Source: Prevotella sp. HJM029
GTDB lineage: Bacteria; Bacteroidota; Bacteroidia; Bacteroidales; Bacteroidaceae
Length of the DNA stretch: 47,415 nt
Reading direction: 5' to 3'
Assembly (NCBI RefSeq): GCF_000599605.1
Contig: NZ_KK082668.1
Location: forward strand, 288,755 to 336,169
A program made the translations under genes and the position numbers. Below, piece by piece: positions 1-8,004 of this stretch; position 1 is the first letter of the stretch; every line of letters begins with the position of its first letter. The notes below the pieces were generated by a model, which had not been told where the DNA came from, did not search any database, and saw only the letters and a program-made list of their open reading frames with translations.

Positions 1-459
1 ATTGCCAATGTTCCTATTCATGAAACGGAGAATATGTTTGATGTGGTGGGTCAGTTGCAGGTTCCCTATATCTTAATGTCGGTGAAATCGAATCTCAACG
101 ACATGATACTTTCATTTGCAAAGGAAGTGCAACAATTACGTGAACGAGGGGTGAAAGATATTATTCTTGACCCGGGTTTTGGCTTTGGAAAGGACTTACA
201 GCAGAATTATGCTGTGCTCAATGGGGTGGAAGAGCTGCATGCTTTGGAACTTCCTTTACTAATAGGTGTGTCGCGTAAACGTATGATTTACCAGTTAGTG
301 GGTGGCGATGCGTCGACCGCTTTGAATGGAACGACGGCCATCCATGCCGCAAGTTTGATGAAAGGAGCTAACATTTTGCGGGTGCACGACGTAGCTGAAG
401 CTGTGGAAACGGTGAAGATTAGTTTAGCAATGCAACAAAGTTTGTCAAGTGGAGAATGA
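1..459 (+). CDS. folP: Dihydropteroate synthase, C-terminal part
   Basis: The gene enters from the left edge, so the start is missing; the frame is open from base 1 and 152 residues are visible. DHPS joins 6-hydroxymethyl-dihydropterin pyrophosphate to p-aminobenzoate in cytosolic folate synthesis. The visible part carries the DPGFGFGK pterin-site loop, the GVSRKR segment and the C-terminal ILRVHDV signature (R-x-H-D), all typical of the TIM-barrel family. A diadenylate cyclase gene follows after 150 bp, a pairing common in Bacteroidetes and Firmicutes. The reading frame shows no disruption. Function is confident; only the N-terminal half cannot be judged. Confidence 0.95.
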   Translation: MANVPIHETENMFDVVGQLQVPYILMSVKSNLNDMILSFAKEVQQLRERGVKDIILDPGFGFGKDLQQNYAVLNGVEELHALELPLLIGVSRKRMIYQLVGGDASTALNGTTAIHAASLMKGANILRVHDVAEAVETVKISLAMQQSLSSGE

Positions 460-609
460 ATAAAAATGTGAGGATGGTGAGTAAAACGGAGACATATTTT
501 GTGTAGATAGTATTTGGAATAGGGATTATCATTTCGCAGAAATAGGCTCTGTCGTGGGTGGAAATAGATTAAAATAGGATATAAAACAACTTGAAAAATT
601 AGTTTTACG

Positions 610-1386
610 ATGCCTTTTGATTTTGGAATTAAGGATGTCATAGATATTGTTTTAGTAGCGTTGTTGCTCTATTACATTTATCGTTTGATGAAAGAAAGTC
701 GCTCGTTGAATATCTTTATAGGTGTCATCGTGTTTGTTTTAGTTTGGCTTTTTGTCAGCCAAGTACTTGAAATGCGACTTTTAGGTGCTATTCTTGATAA
801 GTTGGTAGGTGTAGGTGCTTTAGCATTGATTGTGCTCTTCCAAGAAGAGATTCGTCGTTTTCTGTATTCTTTAGGTGCACGTCAGCAGTTTAAACGCTTG
901 GCACGGTTATTTGAAGGGCACAAGAAAGCGCGACAAAGTGAAGAGACACGCCAGATGATAGTGCCTATTGTGTTGGCTTGTATGAGTATGGGTAAGGAGA
1001 AAGTAGGCGCACTAATAGTCATCGAACGAGCCTCTCCACTTGATGATATTGTAGATACGGGCGATAGAATCGATGCCAATATTAATCAAAGGCTCATTGA
1101 AAACATCTTTTTCAAGAACTCTCCGTTACATGATGGCGCAATGATTATCTCGCAAAAACGTATTAAAGCTGCTGGATGTATTTTGCCTGTGAGCCACGAT
1201 TTGAATATTCCGAAGGAATTAGGTTTGCGGCATCGTGCGGCAATGGGTATTAGTCAGGATAGCGATGCAATAGCTATTGTGGTGAGTGAAGAGACAGGTC
1301 GTATCAGTATTGCTATGGGAGGACAGTTCTATCTGCGTCTGTCTGCGGAAGCATTAGAACAGATTTTAACGACAGAATTATCTTGA
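610..1386 (+). CDS. cdaA: Membrane diadenylate cyclase (c-di-AMP synthase)
   Basis: The product of 258 residues should make cyclic di-AMP from two ATP at the inner membrane. The first 85 residues are hydrophobic, with about three membrane segments, followed by the DAC catalytic domain. The DGA motif is at residues 175-177 and the RHR motif at 207-209 (sequence LGLRHRAAMG), the two signatures needed for catalysis. Length and architecture match the CdaA class rather than the soluble DisA class. It lies 150 bp after folP on the same strand and may be co-transcribed with it. The start is the first ATG before the membrane segment. In other bacteria c-di-AMP controls potassium and osmotic balance; that role here is inferred. 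Confidence 0.93.
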   Translation: MPFDFGIKDVIDIVLVALLLYYIYRLMKESRSLNIFIGVIVFVLVWLFVSQVLEMRLLGAILDKLVGVGALALIVLFQEEIRRFLYSLGARQQFKRLARLFEGHKKARQSEETRQMIVPIVLACMSMGKEKVGALIVIERASPLDDIVDTGDRIDANINQRLIENIFFKNSPLHDGAMIISQKRIKAAGCILPVSHDLNIPKELGLRHRAAMGISQDSDAIAIVVSEETGRISIAMGGQFYLRLSAEALEQILTTELS

Positions 1387-1435
1387 TTTTTAGTTTTTTT
1401 AAATTGCTTATCCAACAACGTTCAATAAAATTCAC

Positions 1436-1443
1436 TAAATTTG
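1436..1443 (+). promoter_or_regulatory. Bacteroidetes -7 promoter element for pta
   Basis: TAAATTTG fits the Bacteroidetes -7 consensus TAnnTTTG and lies 75 bp before the pta start. No clear TTTG -33 box stands at the usual distance, so the call rests on the -7 element and its position. Confidence 0.45.
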
Positions 1444-1518
1444 CAAAGTAGAAATGGCAATTTTAAGTGTTGCTATGATAACAAGAACATGTGAAATATT
1501 TTATAAGCAATATAAAAA

Positions 1519-2535
1519 ATGGAATTATTACAGCAGATTGTAGCGCGCGCAAAGGCTGATAAACAGCGCATTGTGCTTCCAGAAGCAGAAGAGGAACGCA
1601 CGCTTCGTGCAGCTGATTGTGCATTGGCTGACGACTTAGCCGATATTATTTTAATCGGTAATCCAACGAAAATCCAACAGCTTGCAGCACAATGGGGCCT
1701 GCAAAACATCGGGAAAGGAACCGTTATTGATCCTCAAAACAATCCTAAAAGTGAAGAGTATGCTGCACTTTTATGTGAACTTCGTAAGAAGAAGGGGATG
1801 ACTTTGGAGCAAGCACGCCAATTGGTTACCACGAATAATCTTTATTTAGGTTGCATGATTATTAAGACAAATGGTGCCGATGGACAGATAAGTGGGGCGT
1901 TAAGCACCACGGCTGAGACGTTAAGACCTGCTCTTCAGATTATCAAATGCCGCCCAGGTATTACGTGTATCAGTGGTGGTTTGCTCTTAGTTACCACACA
2001 AAAGCAATATGGAAACGATGGCGTTGTGTTCATGGGTGACGTGGCTGTGACGCCAGTTCCCGATGCAAATCAATTGGCTCAGATAGCTATTTGTACGGCA
2101 GAGACTGCAAAATGTGTAGCAGGTTTTGATGATCCGCGTGTGGCTATGTTGAGCTTTTCAACAAAGGGAAGTGCCTCTCATGAGGTAGTGGATAAGGTTG
2201 TTGAAGCAACAAAGATAGCAAAGACGTTAGATCCGACGTTAGATATCGACGGTGAATTGCAGACAGATGCTGCTTTAGTGCCGTCCGTTGCGGCAACAAA
2301 AGCACCGGGTAGCGCGATTGCTGGTAGGGCAAATGTGCTTGTTGTGCCCAATCTTGAGGTTGGAAACATTGCCTATAAGCTCGTACAACGCTTGGGAAAT
2401 GCCAAAGCTATCGGCCCGATTTTACAAGGAATTGCACGTCCTGTGAACGATTTAAGTCGTGGATGTTCGGTAGAAGACATTTATTATATGATTGCTATCA
2501 CAGCTTGTCAGGCGCAAGAAGCAAAGAATAATTAG
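1519..2535 (+). CDS. pta: Phosphate acetyltransferase
   Basis: A short-type Pta of 338 residues that interconverts acetyl-CoA plus phosphate with acetyl-phosphate plus CoA in the cytosol. The protein is colinear with the PTA_PTB family: an N-terminal IVLPEAEEERTLRAA segment, a central GADGQISGALSTTAETLRPALQ segment and a C-terminal GPILQGIARPVNDLSRG segment. It lacks the extra N-terminal regulatory domains of the long enterobacterial enzyme. ackA follows after 94 bp, so the two probably form the Pta-AckA acetate and ATP-generating pathway, usual in fermentative Bacteroidales. The start ATG is the first in frame and follows a -7 promoter element. Confidence 0.97.
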   Translation: MELLQQIVARAKADKQRIVLPEAEEERTLRAADCALADDLADIILIGNPTKIQQLAAQWGLQNIGKGTVIDPQNNPKSEEYAALLCELRKKKGMTLEQARQLVTTNNLYLGCMIIKTNGADGQISGALSTTAETLRPALQIIKCRPGITCISGGLLLVTTQKQYGNDGVVFMGDVAVTPVPDANQLAQIAICTAETAKCVAGFDDPRVAMLSFSTKGSASHEVVDKVVEATKIAKTLDPTLDIDGELQTDAALVPSVAATKAPGSAIAGRANVLVVPNLEVGNIAYKLVQRLGNAKAIGPILQGIARPVNDLSRGCSVEDIYYMIAITACQAQEAKNN

Positions 2536-2629
2536 GAGGAAAAGGTTTGGAGTGGAGCATCATTTGCTACACAAAAGGTCTGAAAAGTAATTCAAATTCA
2601 ACATATCACATATCACATTAAATCCACTT

Positions 2630-3829
2630 ATGAACGTATTAGTCTTAAATTGTGGGAGCAGTTCTATCAAGTATAAGCTCTACAACATGGACAATGAGTC
2701 GGTGTTGGCACAAGGAGGTGTCGAGAGAATTGGCATAGATAATGCCTTTATCAAGGTGAAATTGCCCAATGGTGAGAAGAAAACTATTATGGCTGACCTG
2801 CCTACCCATAAGGAAGGCGTTGGCCTTGTGTTTGATTGTTTGCTCAATCCAACGTTTGGTGCTATCAAAAGTCTTGATGAAATAGATGCCGTAGGCCATC
2901 GTATCGTGCAAGGAGGTGATATCTATACGGAGAGTGTTATTTGCACTCCGCAGGTTGAAAAGGATATAGAAAGCCTCTGTGATCTTGCACCTGTGCACAA
3001 TGCTGGGCATTTAAAAGGCATTAAAGCCGTGGATGAGTTGATGCCTAACACACCACAAGTGTGTGTGTTTGACAATGCTTTCCATAGCACCATGCCCGAT
3101 TATGCTTATCTGTATGCCATCCCTTACAACCTTTATGAGCAATACCATGTGCGTCGTTATGGCTTCCATGGCACCTCACATCGTTATGTATCGCAGCGCG
3201 TTTGCGAAATCTTAGGCTTGGATAGTCACCATTCTAAGATCATAACTTGCCACATAGGCAACGGTGCAAGCGTAGCAGCTGTGCGCAATGGAAAGGTAAT
3301 TGACACCTCAATGGGGCTCACTCCGTTGGCTGGTTTGATGATGGGTACGCGCTGTGGTGATATAGATCCGTCGGCAGTTACTTATCTTATGAGGAAGCTA
3401 AACATGACACCTCACGAGATGTCTGAGTATCTAAACAAGAAGAGTGGCGTGGTAGGAATTACCGGAATTTCAAGCGATATGCGCGATATAGAGCAAGCCG
3501 CTAAAGATGGAAATGAGCGTGCTTTGCTGGCGATGAAGATGTATGACTATCGCATTAAGAAATATATTGGTGCTTATGCTGCAGCACTTGGCGGTGTAGA
3601 TGCCATTGTCTTTACGGCCGGTGTGGGCGAGAATCAAACGGGAACACGTGAGAAAGCCTGTGCAGGTCTTGAGTATATGGGTATTAAGATCGATGTAGAA
3701 AAGAATGCAACCATTCATGGTGAGGAAGCCATCATTTCTACTCCTGACAGCAAAGTGAAAGTTGTTGTTGTACCTACTGATGAAGAAATCGTTATTGCGC
3801 GCGACACAAAGTCGCTCGTTACGCAATAA
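2630..3829 (+). CDS. ackA: Acetate kinase
   Basis: Acetate kinase of 399 residues, the usual family length, transferring phosphate between acetyl-phosphate and ADP to give ATP and acetate. The ASKHA-fold signatures are all visible: LVLNCGSSSIKYKL at the N terminus, GFHGTSHRYV, the CHIGNGASVAAV segment, and TSMGLTPLAGLMMGTRCGDIDP, which includes the substrate-binding arginine region. The C terminus carries the FTAGVGENQ nucleotide-binding motif. It pairs with pta directly upstream and is followed by a hairpin terminator at 3861-3904. Nothing unusual is seen. Confidence 0.98.
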   Translation: MNVLVLNCGSSSIKYKLYNMDNESVLAQGGVERIGIDNAFIKVKLPNGEKKTIMADLPTHKEGVGLVFDCLLNPTFGAIKSLDEIDAVGHRIVQGGDIYTESVICTPQVEKDIESLCDLAPVHNAGHLKGIKAVDELMPNTPQVCVFDNAFHSTMPDYAYLYAIPYNLYEQYHVRRYGFHGTSHRYVSQRVCEILGLDSHHSKIITCHIGNGASVAAVRNGKVIDTSMGLTPLAGLMMGTRCGDIDPSAVTYLMRKLNMTPHEMSEYLNKKSGVVGITGISSDMRDIEQAAKDGNERALLAMKMYDYRIKKYIGAYAAALGGVDAIVFTAGVGENQTGTREKACAGLEYMGIKIDVEKNATIHGEEAIISTPDSKVKVVVVPTDEEIVIARDTKSLVTQ

Positions 3830-3860
3830 ATAGCGGTAACTTTATGGTTAACAGTTCTGT

Positions 3861-3904
3861 AAAAGGGTGAGCATTGCGCAAGCAGTGTCCGCCCTTTTGC
3901 TTTC
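3861..3904 (+). terminator. Intrinsic terminator after pta-ackA
   Basis: AAAAGGGTG pairs with CGCCCTTTT (one G-T pair) around a 20-nt loop that holds a small inner stem. The T-rich stretch TTTTGCTTTCTTTT follows. It lies 31 bp after the ackA stop and before the carbonic anhydrase gene. Confidence 0.7.
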
Positions 3905-3949
3905 TTTTATAACGGGTTTCAGGATGAGAAACCCATCACATGACAAGCT

Positions 3950-4489
3950 ATGATAGATGAAATTCTCCAATATAATCAGCAGTTTGTAGCCGCGAAAGGT
4001 TACGAAAAGTATATCACTTCCAAATATCCCGACAAGCATTTGGCTGTGCTTTCGTGCATGGATACGCGTTTAACCGAGCTGCTTCCGGCCGCTTTAGGTC
4101 TCAAAAATGGCGATGCTAAGTTCATTAAGAATGCCGGAGGCTTGGTCATTTCGCCTTTCGATTCGGCCATGCGCAGCCTCATTGTAGCTATTTTTGAGTT
4201 GGGAGTGAATGAGATTATGGTGGTGGCTCATTCAGAATGTGGTGCCTGTCACATGCACTATGACGCATTTCATGCACACATGAAAGCACGAGGTATTGCC
4301 GATTCTACGTTGGAAACCATTCGCCGAAGTGGCATAAACCTCAACGAATGGTTGGAAGGTTTCCACGATACCGAGGCATCTGTGCGCCATACTGTTGATG
4401 TTATTCAGCACCATCCCTTAGTTCCTCATGATGTTTCCGTGCGCGGTTTCATCATCAATTCGGTCACAGGGGAACTTACTGCCGTATAA
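3950..4489 (+). CDS. Beta-class carbonic anhydrase
   Basis: A protein of 179 residues that hydrates CO2 to bicarbonate in the cytosol. The zinc site can be read directly: Cys36 and Asp38-Arg40 in CMDTRL, then His94 and Cys97 in AHSECGAC. This is the C-x-D-x-R plus H-x2-C pattern of the beta class. No signal peptide is present. The gene stands alone between two terminators, so it is probably a single transcript. Bicarbonate supply for carboxylation would suit a succinate- and acetate-forming anaerobe; that link is inference. Confidence 0.93.
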   Translation: MIDEILQYNQQFVAAKGYEKYITSKYPDKHLAVLSCMDTRLTELLPAALGLKNGDAKFIKNAGGLVISPFDSAMRSLIVAIFELGVNEIMVVAHSECGACHMHYDAFHAHMKARGIADSTLETIRRSGINLNEWLEGFHDTEASVRHTVDVIQHHPLVPHDVSVRGFIINSVTGELTAV

Positions 4490-4536
4490 AAAGTGTGGTC
4501 TCTCCTGATACATCATCAGGAGAAACCACACTTTTT
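4488..4536. terminator. Bidirectional terminator between convergent genes
   Basis: An almost perfect 22-bp stem: AAAAAGTGTGGT and TCTCCTGAT on the left (one mismatch at 4500/4524) pair with ATCAGGAGA and ACCACACTTTTT on the right around a 5-nt loop. It ends in five T on the plus strand and, read on the minus strand, also in five T. It serves the carbonic anhydrase gene (+) and the aminotransferase operon (-). Confidence 0.88.
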
Positions 4537-4560
4537 AGAGCGCTATCGCAGGATAAATGC

Positions 4561-5748
4561 CTATCTCTTTGGGTTATTTGTCTCCGAAGCCAACACTTTC
4601 TTGAGTCGGTGTAAGCCCTCAACAAGCGTAGCTTTTGGGCATGCCAGATTAATTCTCAGGTAGTGTCCACCTTGTTTCTCGCCATACATCGTACCACTAT
4701 TCAGCATGAGTTTTGCCTCATGCAGTAGCTTCTCACAGGCATCATCGGCCGTTAATCCCGTGCGATGAATGTCTACCCAGGCCAAATAAGTGCCTTCTAA
4801 ACGACACACTTCCAGTGCAGGAAGCTCTTCATGAATAAAGGATTTTAGCGTGAGATAGTTCTCATGCAAGTAAATATTGAGTGCATCGAGCCAAGCTTCT
4901 CCTTCATTATAGGCCGCTTGTAGCGCGATAACGCCGAATGGATTGACGTCACAAACCTCATTGATATTAATGGCTCGGTCAATCTTTCTGCGCAACCTTG
5001 CATCACTACAAATGATGTTTGCAATCTGCAATCCCGCAATATTAAAAGCCTTTGTGGGCGAGTTGAGCACCACACTGTTGGCTTTGCACGCCTCATTCAC
5101 CGCAGCAAAAGGCTGAAAACGATAGCCCGGCATGATGAGTTCGCCATGAATCTCATCGGCAATCACCCGCACATCATGTCGCAAACAGATGTCGTTCATG
5201 CGTTGCAATTCTGCTTTTGTCCACACACGTCCCGACGGATTATGCGGATTGCAAAGCAAAAACACGGTGGTTTTCTCATCCGAACACTTACGTTCGAAGT
5301 CGTCAAAATCGATGACATAGCTGTCCTTTTCACGGCGGAGAGGGTTCTCTGCCACCTCACATCCACAGTTCTTAATCGATGAGAAGAAACAATTATAGAC
5401 AGGAGTTTGCACCAACACTTTCTCACCAGGCAACGTTAAAGCCTTTAAAGCACAGGCGATGGACGGCACAACGCCTGTGGTATAGAGCACCTCTTCGCGC
5501 TGAATATGCCACCCATGACGCCGCTCAAACCAATGAATCAGCGCTTCGTAATAGCTATCGGGGACAAAAGTATAGCCAAAAATGCCATGCTCAACGCGCT
5601 TTTTTAAGGCGTTAATGATGCAAGGTGCCGTGGGAAAGTCCATGTCTGCCACCCACATAGGGAGCACATCGGCATCGTTTGGTTCATCCCATTTGTAGGA
5701 ATTTGTGCCCCGTCGCGGGATGATTTTATCAAAATCAAATGGTTCCAT
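4561..5748 (-). CDS. PatB/MalY-type PLP aminotransferase (probable cystathionine beta-lyase)
   Basis: A fold-type I PLP enzyme of 395 residues. The PatB/MalY signatures are an N-terminal RRGTNSYKWD segment, LPMWVADMDFPTAP, the HNPSGRVWTKAEL segment, ADEIHGELI with the PLP-binding Asp, and SPTKAFNIAGLQ with the Schiff-base lysine at residue 233. Members usually cleave cystathionine or cysteine (C-S lyase) and in E. coli MalY also moonlight as a regulator. The substrate cannot be read from the sequence. It is the second gene of a leftward unit, starting 6 bp after the DUF3737 gene, and ends at the bidirectional terminator at 4488-4536. Confidence 0.9.
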   Translation of the reverse strand: MEPFDFDKIIPRRGTNSYKWDEPNDADVLPMWVADMDFPTAPCIINALKKRVEHGIFGYTFVPDSYYEALIHWFERRHGWHIQREEVLYTTGVVPSIACALKALTLPGEKVLVQTPVYNCFFSSIKNCGCEVAENPLRREKDSYVIDFDDFERKCSDEKTTVFLLCNPHNPSGRVWTKAELQRMNDICLRHDVRVIADEIHGELIMPGYRFQPFAAVNEACKANSVVLNSPTKAFNIAGLQIANIICSDARLRRKIDRAININEVCDVNPFGVIALQAAYNEGEAWLDALNIYLHENYLTLKSFIHEELPALEVCRLEGTYLAWVDIHRTGLTADDACEKLLHEAKLMLNSGTMYGEKQGGHYLRINLACPKATLVEGLHRLKKVLASETNNPKR

Positions 5749-5754
5749 TGCCGT

Positions 5755-6600
5755 TTATTTCCTCGTTTCAATCACGCAATCCTTACCTTTTGCAAATGCA
5801 TTATAAGTGATTCTGCCAATCTCGTCGGCCACAATCCGCCCGCTAATCGGGTTTTTAATTTCCGTAATGCTGCCCTTTATCGACGCATCAATGTGTCTGC
5901 TATCTTCAAATGTGCGGTCACACTCGGCATCAAACGTGCAGTCTTCTAACACAATGCCATCCAAATAGCACAATGGCTGTTCACCTTTGATGTGACAACG
6001 CACCAATTTTATATTCTTAGAGTGCCAAGCTAAGTACTCACCATCAAGCACACTATCGTAGACAACCACATTCTCGCATTCCCAAAAACTATCTTTCGTT
6101 GTGATATTGGCATGGTGAACTTCTACGTTTTTGCAATATTGAAAGATGTATTTGCTGTCGCTTGTCAGCCCATCTACATAGATATCCTCGCAGAACATAA
6201 AGGGGTAAGTGCCATCGTGTAGCGTCACATCTTTAATCTTGATGCCCTTTACTTTCCAAAAGGTCTCGTCGGCATCATTAATGGTTACACGCTCTAAACT
6301 GAGGTTTTCCATCTCACGAAAGAACTTTGGTCCATCAATAACCGAGTCTTTCATTACCATGTTTTGGCTGTACCAAATAGCCGAACGGCTCTCAGGCGCA
6401 AAATAACAATTTGTAATCACGCTGCCATCAACGTGCCACCAAGGATATTTGCCATAGAATTTCGAGTCATGACACTCCACATTCTTGCAGCATTTAATGC
6501 CCGACTCGCCATCCGTGATGGTAATATGTTCCAATCTTGTGTCATGAATACCAAATAGAGGACGCTCACCGCCATATTGTTTGTTCTGAATACTTTCCAT
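5755..6600 (-). CDS. DUF3737 family right-handed beta-helix protein
   Basis: A protein of 281 residues matching the DUF3737 family as I know it from Bacteroidales and Firmicutes. The sequence consists of repeated short strands of the type xxVxxHDSxFxG or IKxVxLxDGTYP (for example KNVECHDSKFYGKYPWWHVD, KNVEVHHANIT, ENVVVYDSVLDGEYLAWHSK), the pattern of a parallel beta-helix as in pectate lyases. No signal peptide is seen, so it is probably cytosolic. Function is unknown. It is co-transcribed with the PatB/MalY-like gene (6 bp gap), a pairing I recall from related genomes. A -7 promoter element lies 57 bp upstream. Confidence 0.85.
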   Translation of the reverse strand: MESIQNKQYGGERPLFGIHDTRLEHITITDGESGIKCCKNVECHDSKFYGKYPWWHVDGSVITNCYFAPESRSAIWYSQNMVMKDSVIDGPKFFREMENLSLERVTINDADETFWKVKGIKIKDVTLHDGTYPFMFCEDIYVDGLTSDSKYIFQYCKNVEVHHANITTKDSFWECENVVVYDSVLDGEYLAWHSKNIKLVRCHIKGEQPLCYLDGIVLEDCTFDAECDRTFEDSRHIDASIKGSITEIKNPISGRIVADEIGRITYNAFAKGKDCVIETRK

Positions 6601-6656
6601 CTTTTACCTTCTTTTTTGTTTCTATTCTATAGTGTATGATTTTCTTCTTACGCTTA

Positions 6657-6664
6657 CAAAGATA
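6657..6664 (-). promoter_or_regulatory. -7 promoter element for the DUF3737-aminotransferase operon
   Basis: Read on the minus strand this is TATCTTTG, a full match to TAnnTTTG, 57 bp upstream of the DUF3737 start. A perfect 12-bp palindrome at 6684-6695 overlies the place where the -33 box would be. Confidence 0.6.
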
Positions 6665-6683
6665 CAAAAACTATGCCAATTTC

Positions 6684-6695
6684 ATCGCATGCGAT
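6684..6695. promoter_or_regulatory. Perfect 12-bp palindrome, possible operator
   Basis: ATCGCATGCGAT is its own reverse complement. It lies 20-31 bp upstream of the TATCTTTG element of the DUF3737 operon, the position of the -33 region, where a repressor or activator dimer could act. No second copy was noticed in the window. Confidence 0.35.
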
Positions 6696-7172
6696 TTACG
6701 AAATGCTGTAAATCTTTCAAAGAAGTAGTTTGTATAGGGCCTTTTTGCGTTTATCATTTTGGAAGTGCGTAGAGGGTATTGTCGGAATAGGAATGCAGGA
6801 TGTGCCATTTTGTCTCGTCCAAGTTTTATGTGTAGCGATTAATACCGACTCTTCTCTTAGCAGTTATGCAATGTCATGTTCCTTTTACATGCTTTGTAAA
6901 GTGGTGCATTTTCTGTCGCAATTGCTATCATATTATGTAACAATCTCATGCAGATTGCTTAGTAAAATGGGCTTCTTTATGGGGCAAGTTTGTAATCCTT
7001 TCTTGAGTGGAGCTGTCTGTTAGGTCTATAGCCAAACAAAAATTATAAGAACCTTAATAACTATTGGGTATTGAAAAGTGACTATTCTAAGATTGAATGA
7101 CAGATGAATGGGGTGAGAAATGTGGCGCATGGTGGCGCGAAAAGCACGTGTGAAATATTTCAATTAAACTTC
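6696..7172. other. Gene-free divergent intergenic stretch
   Basis: About 480 bp between two divergent promoters. A possible reading frame from 6730 to 7023 (97 codons, TTG start) is rich in Cys, Ser and Leu, has no promoter or family resemblance, and is probably chance. I see no RNA gene or repeat here. Confidence 0.5.
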
Positions 7173-7202
7173 TTTGTAATTGTTTTCTTTTTCTTATCTT
7201 TG
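7173..7202 (+). promoter_or_regulatory. Promoter of the polyene/fatty-acyl cluster
   Basis: TTTG at 7173-7176 and TATCTTTG at 7195-7202, 18 bp apart, match the Bacteroidetes -33/-7 consensus. The -7 box ends 59 bp before fabG, the first gene of the cluster. Because the next 20 genes are tightly packed, it may drive much of the cluster. Confidence 0.7.
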
Positions 7203-7261
7203 CACCAATATTTAACTTTCAAAAAACTATATTGTTGAATAGTTAATACCGAGGTGAACAA

Positions 7262-7993
7262 ATGAAATATGCATTAGTAACAGGTTCGTCGCGAGGAATA
7301 GGCAAAGCCATTGCCATTCGATTAGCGAAAATGGGCTATCCGGTGCTCATCAACTATTTAAAGAATAAAGAAGCGGCCGAAGAGGTGGTGGCAACCATCA
7401 TTGCAAATGGTGGACAAGCCGAGTTGATGCCGTTCAATGCAGCCGACGGAACAGCCATCGAAGCGGCTTTAGATGCATGGGAATCGGCACATCCTGATGA
7501 CTATATAGCCGTGTTGGTGAATAATGCCGGCATTCGAAAAGATAATGTCCTCTTTATGATGAGCGATAAAGAATGGCACGAGGTGTTAGATACTACCCTC
7601 AATGGCTATTTCTATTTGACCCGAAGGTTGCTCAAACACATGATGCCTCGACGCCGTGGTGGTCGCATAGTCAACATGGCTTCGCTCTCGGGAGTGAAGG
7701 GATTGGCCGGTCAGAGCAATTACAGCGCTGCCAAAGCTGCACTCATTGGTGCCACGAAAGCCTTGGCACAGGAGGTGGCTCCGCGTCAAATCACGGTCAA
7801 TGCCGTGGCTCCCGGGTTCATAGAAACTGACATGACGAAAGACCTTCCGCAAGAAGAACTGAAGAAGCTGGTGCCGGTTGGACGGTTTGGAACAGCCGAA
7901 GAGGTGGCCGCAGCGGTAGCATTCTTGGTGTCGGATGAGGCGGCCTATATCACGGGTGAGGTGATTAACATTAACGGAGGATTATATACATAA
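7262..7993 (+). CDS. fabG: 3-oxoacyl-ACP reductase (FabG-type SDR)
   Basis: A short-chain dehydrogenase of 243 residues expected to reduce the beta-keto group of an acyl-ACP with NADPH. The cofactor motif TGSSRGIG is at the N terminus, NNAGI in the middle, and the catalytic Ser, Tyr and Lys appear in MASLSGVKGLAGQSNYSAAK. The C-terminal AYITGEVININGG matches FabG. It is the first gene of the cluster, 11 bp before a ketosynthase gene, so it most likely serves the cluster's dedicated chain elongation rather than general fatty-acid synthesis. The equivalent role in aryl-polyene clusters is ketoreduction between ketosynthase and dehydratase steps. Confidence 0.93.
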   Translation: MKYALVTGSSRGIGKAIAIRLAKMGYPVLINYLKNKEAAEEVVATIIANGGQAELMPFNAADGTAIEAALDAWESAHPDDYIAVLVNNAGIRKDNVLFMMSDKEWHEVLDTTLNGYFYLTRRLLKHMMPRRRGGRIVNMASLSGVKGLAGQSNYSAAKAALIGATKALAQEVAPRQITVNAVAPGFIETDMTKDLPQEELKKLVPVGRFGTAEEVAAAVAFLVSDEAAYITGEVININGGLYT

Positions 7994-8004
7994 ACGAAAA
8001 GTAA

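Noticed and set aside
6730-7023. 97-codon open frame in the intergenic region before fabG
   Set aside because: TTG start, no promoter in front, Cys- and Ser-rich composition without any family resemblance. Probably a chance frame.
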